From positions 1,103,376-1,167,375 of the forward strand of contig NZ_OX373462.1 in assembly GCF_947331815.1 (NCBI RefSeq): 64,000 nucleotides of DNA. The letters run 5' to 3'. A program made the translations under genes and the position numbers. Shown here one piece after another: positions 59,592 through 64,000 of the stretch; the first letter of the stretch is position 1, and each line of letters opens with the position of its first letter. The stretch comes from Cyanobacterium sp. uoEpiScrs1 (GTDB lineage: Bacteria; Cyanobacteriota; Cyanobacteriia; Cyanobacteriales; Microcystaceae). The notes beneath the pieces are model-generated. The model was not told the origin of the DNA, did no database searches, and saw nothing but the letters and a program-made list of their open reading frames with translations.

Positions 59592-60272
59592 ATGTTTCAA
59601 AAGACAGCTAGATTTTTTAAACCTCCTCAACAACTATTAGAGGGGTTGTTTGCTTTTCCTCCCAATCAAGATACTTTGGGACTGACAACTTACTTCATTT
59701 TAGAAAAAACTGGCAATATCTTAGTGGATTGTCCTAATTGGAATCAACAAGTTGAAGACTTTCTTCAACAACACGGGGGAGTGCGTTATTTATTTATCAC
59801 TCATCGTGGTTGCATAAGTAAATCAGTAAAATCCTTGCAAAACGCTCTAAAGTGTTCTGTTGTTCTTCAGGAACAAGAAGCCTATCTGCTCCCAGAGATA
59901 ACGGTGACTTCTTTCAAAGAAGAAATTTTGCTGAGTTCAGACATTAAAGGAATTTGGACTCCTGGTTATTCTCCCGGTTCTTCTTGTCTTTATTGGAGTT
60001 TGCATGGAGGAATTCTTTTTACTGGAAGACATCTTTTATTTGATTCCTCAGGAAATCTAACACCTTTACGATCAGCTAAGACGTTCCATTGGTCACGTCA
60101 GCTAAATAGTGTTCAGGTGTTACTCAATCACTTCACCTATAGCTCTCTCACTTATATTTGCCCAGGAGCCAATATGAAATTTATGCTAGAAAAAGGGTTG
60201 ATTGACAGAGCTTATGAGCAATTATCTAATTTAAATTTGGAAAATCTTCGTAAAACTCCCATCAGACGATGA
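59592..60272 (+). CDS. Metallo-beta-lactamase-fold protein with lost metal site
   Basis: The 226-residue protein has the fold of the metallo-hydrolase superfamily (NILVDCPNWNQQVEDFLQQ and VRYLFITHRGC, then IWTPGYSPGSSCLYW and GILFTGRHLLFD). The metal-binding H-x-H-x-D-H loop is replaced by THRGCISK (70-77), and the later ligand His of TPGHSPGS is Tyr (123-130). It should therefore not be an ordinary zinc or iron hydrolase. Related cyanobacterial proteins carry a THRDDVADH-like loop, so it may be a further decayed or repurposed version. I know no partner. It runs opposite to the M50 protease gene. Confidence 0.8.
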   Translation: MFQKTARFFKPPQQLLEGLFAFPPNQDTLGLTTYFILEKTGNILVDCPNWNQQVEDFLQQHGGVRYLFITHRGCISKSVKSLQNALKCSVVLQEQEAYLLPEITVTSFKEEILLSSDIKGIWTPGYSPGSSCLYWSLHGGILFTGRHLLFDSSGNLTPLRSAKTFHWSRQLNSVQVLLNHFTYSSLTYICPGANMKFMLEKGLIDRAYEQLSNLNLENLRKTPIRR

Positions 60273-60694
60273 TTTCGTGTATGCTTTATTTATTTTCATA
60301 TTCTTACAATTTTTATTTATTTTTAAGAAAAGATTAAAGATAATATAATATTTTTTTGCAAGTTTAGTTGGATATTGTTTAATTGTCCAAAAATAAAACC
60401 AAGAATTCTAATCTTTTTACTTTTTCTGCTATACCCTACGTTAGGAATATTAATTCTAAAGTAGGTAAAAAATAATAGTTCATTTTTCATAAAGTCTTAT
60501 TTCATTTATGGTGATTATATAAACTATATCAAAAGATAATATAGGTAGTGATATAACTATAAGTAATTATAAATAACGTTCTAAAATATCAAGACAATCT
60601 AATTATTAAGATATAGTATTATCTACATCTACATGCCATAAAAATTCCCTAACTGCTTCTCAAATTAATCTAAATATTATCTTTGCAACATAAA
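60273..60694. other. 422-bp AT-rich gap
   Basis: The NHL gene promoter must lie here. I see no hairpin, tRNA or small protein. Confidence 0.55.
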
Positions 60695-61840
60695 ATGGAT
60701 AAGTCATCATTTCAATTTCTTGCCCCTGAAGGCGCATCTATTATTTTAGGAGAACAGTCCTCTGATGCTTTGGTAATGCCCGTAAAACCTGATGCAACTA
60801 CTATGTTTGGACCAAGAGGTGCTTGTTTAGTCTCCGAAACTGGTCCGTTATGGGTAGCAGATACAGGACATCATCGATTGTTGGGGTGGAAAAACCGACC
60901 TAAAATTGATAACGAACCCGCAGACTTCGTAATTGGACAACCAGACTTTTACCAGGAAGGACAAAATGCAAATGGAATTCCTAAAAGCAATACTGTCAGT
61001 GTTCCTACGGGCATTTGCAGCTGTGGAGAAGGATTGGCAGTAGCTGATGCTTGGAACCATCGGGTTTTAATTTGGAAGGAACTCCCCCAAGATCATAATG
61101 TGCCTGCAGATATTGTATTAGGACAAACAGACTTTCACCAAAATCAAAGTAACCGAGGAGAGATTGATACAGCTGCGGATAGAATGCATTGGCCTTATGG
61201 GGTTTTTTACTATCGTGGTTATTTTTTTGTTGCAGATACTGGAAATAGACGAGTTTTGGTATGGAATCAACTTCCAGAATTCAATGGACAACCAGCAGAT
61301 TTTGTTCTCGGGCAATCCCAGATGAACCTACGAGACGAAAATGGAGGAGGAACTCCAACCGCTTCAAGTATGCGTTGGCCTCATGCGTTGACAATTTGGC
61401 AGAATAACCTCGTTGTGACTGACGCGGGAAATAATCGGGTCATGATTTGGGATGGAATACCAGCTGAAAATAATGTTCCCTGTAAACTAGTCTTAGGTCA
61501 ATTGAATTTTGAAGACGTAGAACTTAATCAAGGAGTTTATTATCCATCCTCTAATACTCTCAGTATGCCTTATGGCATAGCTGTTGGTGAGCAATGGCTA
61601 ATTGTGACAGATACTGCTAATTCTCGTTTATTAGGATGGATAAATTTACTAGAAATGGGGACAACTTCCCAAGGATTAATGGGCCAACTTGATTTCTCTA
61701 GCAAAGGAGAGAATCGTTTCTATGGTAGGACTTATCGTAACAGTTTAAACTGGCCTTATGGCATTTCAGTTTGCAATGACACGGCTATCATTTCTGATTC
61801 TGGAAATAATCGGGTTTTACTATGGACTATTAAAAGCTAA
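60695..61840 (+). CDS. NHL-repeat beta-propeller protein
   Basis: The 381-residue protein is a propeller of six NHL repeats: WVADTGHHRLLGW, AVADAWNHRVLIW, FVADTGNRRVLVW, VVTDAGNNRVMIW, IVTDTANSRLLGW and IISDSGNNRVLLW. Between them recur segments such as PADFVLGQ and PADIVLGQTDF. There is no signal peptide, so it is probably cytoplasmic. In heterocystous cyanobacteria a protein of this kind is encoded beside the hyp genes for uptake hydrogenase maturation; whether this one is its orthologue I cannot tell. The frame opens at TTG 60683, and I use ATG 60695. Confidence 0.8.
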   Translation: MDKSSFQFLAPEGASIILGEQSSDALVMPVKPDATTMFGPRGACLVSETGPLWVADTGHHRLLGWKNRPKIDNEPADFVIGQPDFYQEGQNANGIPKSNTVSVPTGICSCGEGLAVADAWNHRVLIWKELPQDHNVPADIVLGQTDFHQNQSNRGEIDTAADRMHWPYGVFYYRGYFFVADTGNRRVLVWNQLPEFNGQPADFVLGQSQMNLRDENGGGTPTASSMRWPHALTIWQNNLVVTDAGNNRVMIWDGIPAENNVPCKLVLGQLNFEDVELNQGVYYPSSNTLSMPYGIAVGEQWLIVTDTANSRLLGWINLLEMGTTSQGLMGQLDFSSKGENRFYGRTYRNSLNWPYGISVCNDTAIISDSGNNRVLLWTIKS

Positions 61841-62269
61841 AACAAGTAAGTAATCAAGTTCAGATAAACGTGAATAAACATATTTGTTATATCTCATAAA
61901 CAACAGCAATAGAAAAGTGCTAATCTAAGCAATTTAATTGATATTTTTTATGATGGCGTATCTGAATAATCACTTTTTTAGCTAAATCCTATTTATAATA
62001 GTGCATTTTTTTTGCAAGTTTTTATTTGACATCATTTCCTTTCTTCTTTAACTTGCTGAGATTACTCTCTACACTTTTATATAAAAAATTACAAAGCATA
62101 AACAATGTTTCATATCTCAATTTTATGATCCTAGCTTTTAGCTAGATTGCTATCTCTCAAAGTTAATAACTTCCAGAATATACATTATCAATCTTAAACT
62201 TTAAATTATTTCAGGTAAAGAGTTTAAATAGATAATATCTTACAAAGTAGGAGTAAAATTATACATATT
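61841..62269. other. 429-bp gap
   Basis: AT-rich sequence between the NHL gene and the small minus-strand gene. No gene or structure is supported. Confidence 0.55.
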
Positions 62270-62407
62270 TTATTTGTGTTGATTTTGTTGTTGATATTGA
62301 CTAATCATATAAACAATCATGCCAGAAGGTAAATCAGGAAATGGAATTAGATCGGCAATACAAAAAACAACTGTACTAGCTAAGACGAACTTGATAAGAC
62401 AACTCAT
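62270..62407 (-). CDS. Small membrane protein, 45 residues
   Basis: I do not recognise a family. From ATG 62407 it reads MSCLIKFVLASTVVFCIADL with one membrane segment (about residues 5-20). An amphipathic part with IPFPDLPSGMIVYMISQYQ and a hydrophilic Gln/Asn tail follow. GAGAGGG lies about 10 bases ahead of the ATG, which supports translation. The composition is protein-like. It is downstream of sodX on the same strand, 360 bp away, so co-transcription is uncertain. Confidence 0.6.
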   Translation of the reverse strand: MSCLIKFVLASTVVFCIADLIPFPDLPSGMIVYMISQYQQQNQHK

Positions 62408-62767
62408 GATAATCGACCCTCTCACAATCTGTCCTTCATCGTCTCAAAATTAATTTCATTATATCTTCCCCTAATTGGATGAACTATTTTCACTTTTCTT
62501 CTTAAGAAAGTTCAGTTAACTAGCCACGGACTCATTAACATAACTAAAATAATTCACGAAGTAATTTGTCAATAATTTTAGTTAAAGTTACGATGTTCTA
62601 ATGTTGCCAGGAATTAATAATTTTATAGTATTTCTAAAACTAGAAAATAAATTATTATTAATATAGGGTCAATATTCAAACAAGAAAATGTCCAAACACT
62701 AATTACAAGAGCAATTTCCTATCTAGCCTATTATAGTGTGAAAGTTTTTTAGAAAAATAATTATGTT
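62408..62767. other. 360-bp gap after sodX
   Basis: AT-rich, with no gene. A 21-codon ATG frame at 62598 on the plus strand is not supported. Confidence 0.55.
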
Positions 62768-63127
62768 TTAAGGGAATTTACTGGTAACTTTACCAATAAT
62801 GCTATAAATATCTATAAAGCCAAAAGACCTACTATCATTACTTTGTCTCGTATTGTTTCCTAATAAAAAGTAGTTACCATTTTCGTCAACTAAAACAATT
62901 CGTTTAATAATCTTTAAGTCCTGATAATAAGGGTGCTTAGCTACAACTAAATCTCCTATTTCTGGTAAACAGCGGCGGTAGGCTCTCGTGTCTACAAGGA
63001 CCTCCTCTCCCTCTTTAAGTAGGGGAAACATAGAAGGACCTGTAACACGAAAACGTTGACGCAATCTTAACAACCAGAGAAGTAGTTCTTGATTATTACT
63101 AGTGAGGATCAACTGTATGCCTACCAC
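62768..63127 (-). CDS. sodX: Nickel-type superoxide dismutase maturation protease
   Basis: SodX is a signal-peptidase-like enzyme that removes the N-terminal leader of SodN so that the new N-terminal His can bind nickel. The 119-residue protein has the serine box with Ser32 in VTGPSMFPLLKEGEEVLVD and the lysine box in LKIIKRIVL. The end GNNTRQSNDSRSFGFI matches the S26-family G-N-x-x-x-S-x-D-S-R motif. It starts 15 bp after sodN, and the pair is a typical operon. Confidence 0.94.
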   Translation of the reverse strand: MVGIQLILTSNNQELLLWLLRLRQRFRVTGPSMFPLLKEGEEVLVDTRAYRRCLPEIGDLVVAKHPYYQDLKIIKRIVLVDENGNYFLLGNNTRQSNDSRSFGFIDIYSIIGKVTSKFP

Positions 63128-63142
63128 CTAAAATAAACAAAT

Positions 63143-63601
63143 TTAACTAGCTTTCACCCAAGCAACATCCCGATTCTTACTAGACCAGAACATATTATGA
63201 ATTTTCTCAACAGTAACGAGTAATTCATTAGCTCTGTCTAAGTCAACTTCTACCTTGCAAACAGAGCAAAGTTTAGCCGCTTTCCAAAAAGTGTCGTGGA
63301 GATCAGGATATTGTTCCAAATGTACAGGCTTAAAGTAATCAGTCCAAAGAATAAGTAATTCTTCTTTAGTCTTTTGTGCTTGCTCTTCCTTAATTGAAAT
63401 ATAGCGGGAAAGAGTATTAGCAGTAGCATGATCTCCAGCGGAAGGATTAAGGTCTAAGATTTTTTTAGTCATAGATAACACTGCTTCAGCGTAAATACGA
63501 GCAGAAGCGGAATCATAAACACCGCAAGGTCCATCACAGTGAGCACTAACTTTTGGTGCACGGAAATGCTTTTTAATTTGACTAGCAATTATGTTGAGCA
63601 T
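63143..63601 (-). CDS. sodN: Nickel superoxide dismutase
   Basis: SodN disposes of superoxide with nickel bound by the N-terminal hook. The mature enzyme begins HCDGPCGVYD, with His1, Cys2 and Cys6 as ligands, after a leader of 20 residues (MLNIIASQIKKHFRAPKVSA) that SodX removes. The total from ATG 63601 is 152 residues. The frame is open to 63733, but that longer form would run through a 36-base hairpin (63653-63688) and is not family-like. With sodX directly behind it, nickel dependence is clear. NiSOD is typical of marine cyanobacteria. Confidence 0.95.
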   Translation of the reverse strand: MLNIIASQIKKHFRAPKVSAHCDGPCGVYDSASARIYAEAVLSMTKKILDLNPSAGDHATANTLSRYISIKEEQAQKTKEELLILWTDYFKPVHLEQYPDLHDTFWKAAKLCSVCKVEVDLDRANELLVTVEKIHNMFWSSKNRDVAWVKAS

Positions 63602-63652
63602 AGTTTTTTGAGATGTATCTAATCTTTCAATAAAATGTTTGGAAACGTTACT

Positions 63653-63688
63653 ATAAGGAGCTGTTTTCAGTAGAAAACATCTCCTTAT
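63653..63688 (-). promoter_or_regulatory. Hairpin in the sodN leader, 16-bp arms, one mismatch
   Basis: ATAAGGAGCTGTTTTC (63653-63668) and GAAAACATCTCCTTAT (63673-63688) pair at 15 of 16 positions with a 4-base loop. It is 52 bp ahead of the chosen sodN start, so it lies in the promoter or leader. Confidence 0.6.
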
Positions 63689-63733
63689 AACTTCCTTACT
63701 AATAATCTTAGTTGAAAAGTGTCGGCATTTCAT

Positions 63734-64000
63734 ATATTGAATTCTGGATTCTTGCCCCTATCCTTAATGGCTTACTAATAATCATACTTTAAAAGTTCAA
63801 CTTAATTACTTGAATATTGTTTTTGAACACAAAGGTTAAAATATTAGAATCAACTAGGATAAAGTCAACTATTTTACAATTTATATGGTTTAGACAAGTT
63901 ATTTTCTAGGTCATATTACAACTGCCCCTTACACTTATCTCCCTATAAAAAGTGTTATGGGATTGCTAAGTATTTAAAAATAAGTTCTTAACGATTTTTT
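63734..64000. other. Right-edge sequence, 267 bp
   Basis: AT-rich, upstream of sodN. No gene or tRNA is visible before the window ends. Confidence 0.5.

Overview
The window reads as a chromosomal segment of a cyanobacterium of the Crocosphaera/Cyanothece type with an eroding genome. The cyanobacterial signs are a complete F0F1 operon that includes subunits b and b', the Mg-chelatase large subunit ChlH, Thf1/Psb29, a COP23-family protein, a DICT-domain histidine kinase, nickel superoxide dismutase with its maturation peptidase, and several cyanobacterium-type hypothetical proteins. The base composition is strongly AT-rich. Roughly 70 percent of the window is coding, and many gaps of 0.4 to 1.4 kb hold AT-rich sequence with only fragments of open frame. 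I found no insertion sequence, phage gene or CRISPR array. This pattern fits reduced N2-fixing symbionts of that lineage (UCYN-A or diatom spheroid bodies). That placement is inference: no nif gene, rRNA or photosystem gene lies in the window. The intact chlH argues that chlorophyll synthesis is kept.

Layout. 1-6.3 kb: the start of a penicillin-binding protein, thrB, tRNA-Leu(GAG), an HtrA-type protease and a DICT-GAF histidine kinase. 7-13.1 kb: a DUF4912 protein with two in-frame tandem repeats, a 63-residue membrane protein, recJ with a start codon inside a long potential RNA stem, and a three-gene unit of one TPR protein plus two small membrane proteins. 13.1-23.8 kb: sparse, with Thf1, a SPOR-like exported protein, a CysQ-type phosphatase, a TPR protein, gcvH and an SLH lipoprotein. 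23.8-31.2 kb: an RRM RNA-binding protein, rpiA, miaB, the COP23 protein, a DUF2301 membrane protein and mutM. 31.7-37.9 kb: atp1 followed by subunits a, c, b', b, delta, alpha and gamma. 38.4-53.1 kb: deoC, recO, an MFS exporter, chlH, pdhC, a newly noted 55-residue gene, a DUF948/YtxH pair, purH and an FHA-tagged bifunctional PBP. 54.4-63.7 kb: a small secreted protein, cysK, purQ and purS, a membrane metalloprotease, a degenerate metallo-beta-lactamase-fold protein, an NHL-repeat protein, a newly noted 45-residue membrane protein, sodX and sodN.

The window is mainly housekeeping: energy (ATP synthase, pyruvate dehydrogenase E2), purine synthesis (purS, purQ, purH), amino acids (thrB, cysK, gcvH), repair (recJ, recO, mutM), cell wall and envelope proteolysis, chlorophyll synthesis and superoxide defence.

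The most unusual structure lies between the genes. Many gaps carry long, perfect or near-perfect inverted repeats with arms of 11 to 26 bp and short loops. Some sit where terminators are expected. Others lie upstream of chlH and sodN, over the mutM promoter, or (as a longer-range stem) over the recJ start codon. No arm sequence recurs between sites as far as I can see by eye, so they do not look like one mobile family.
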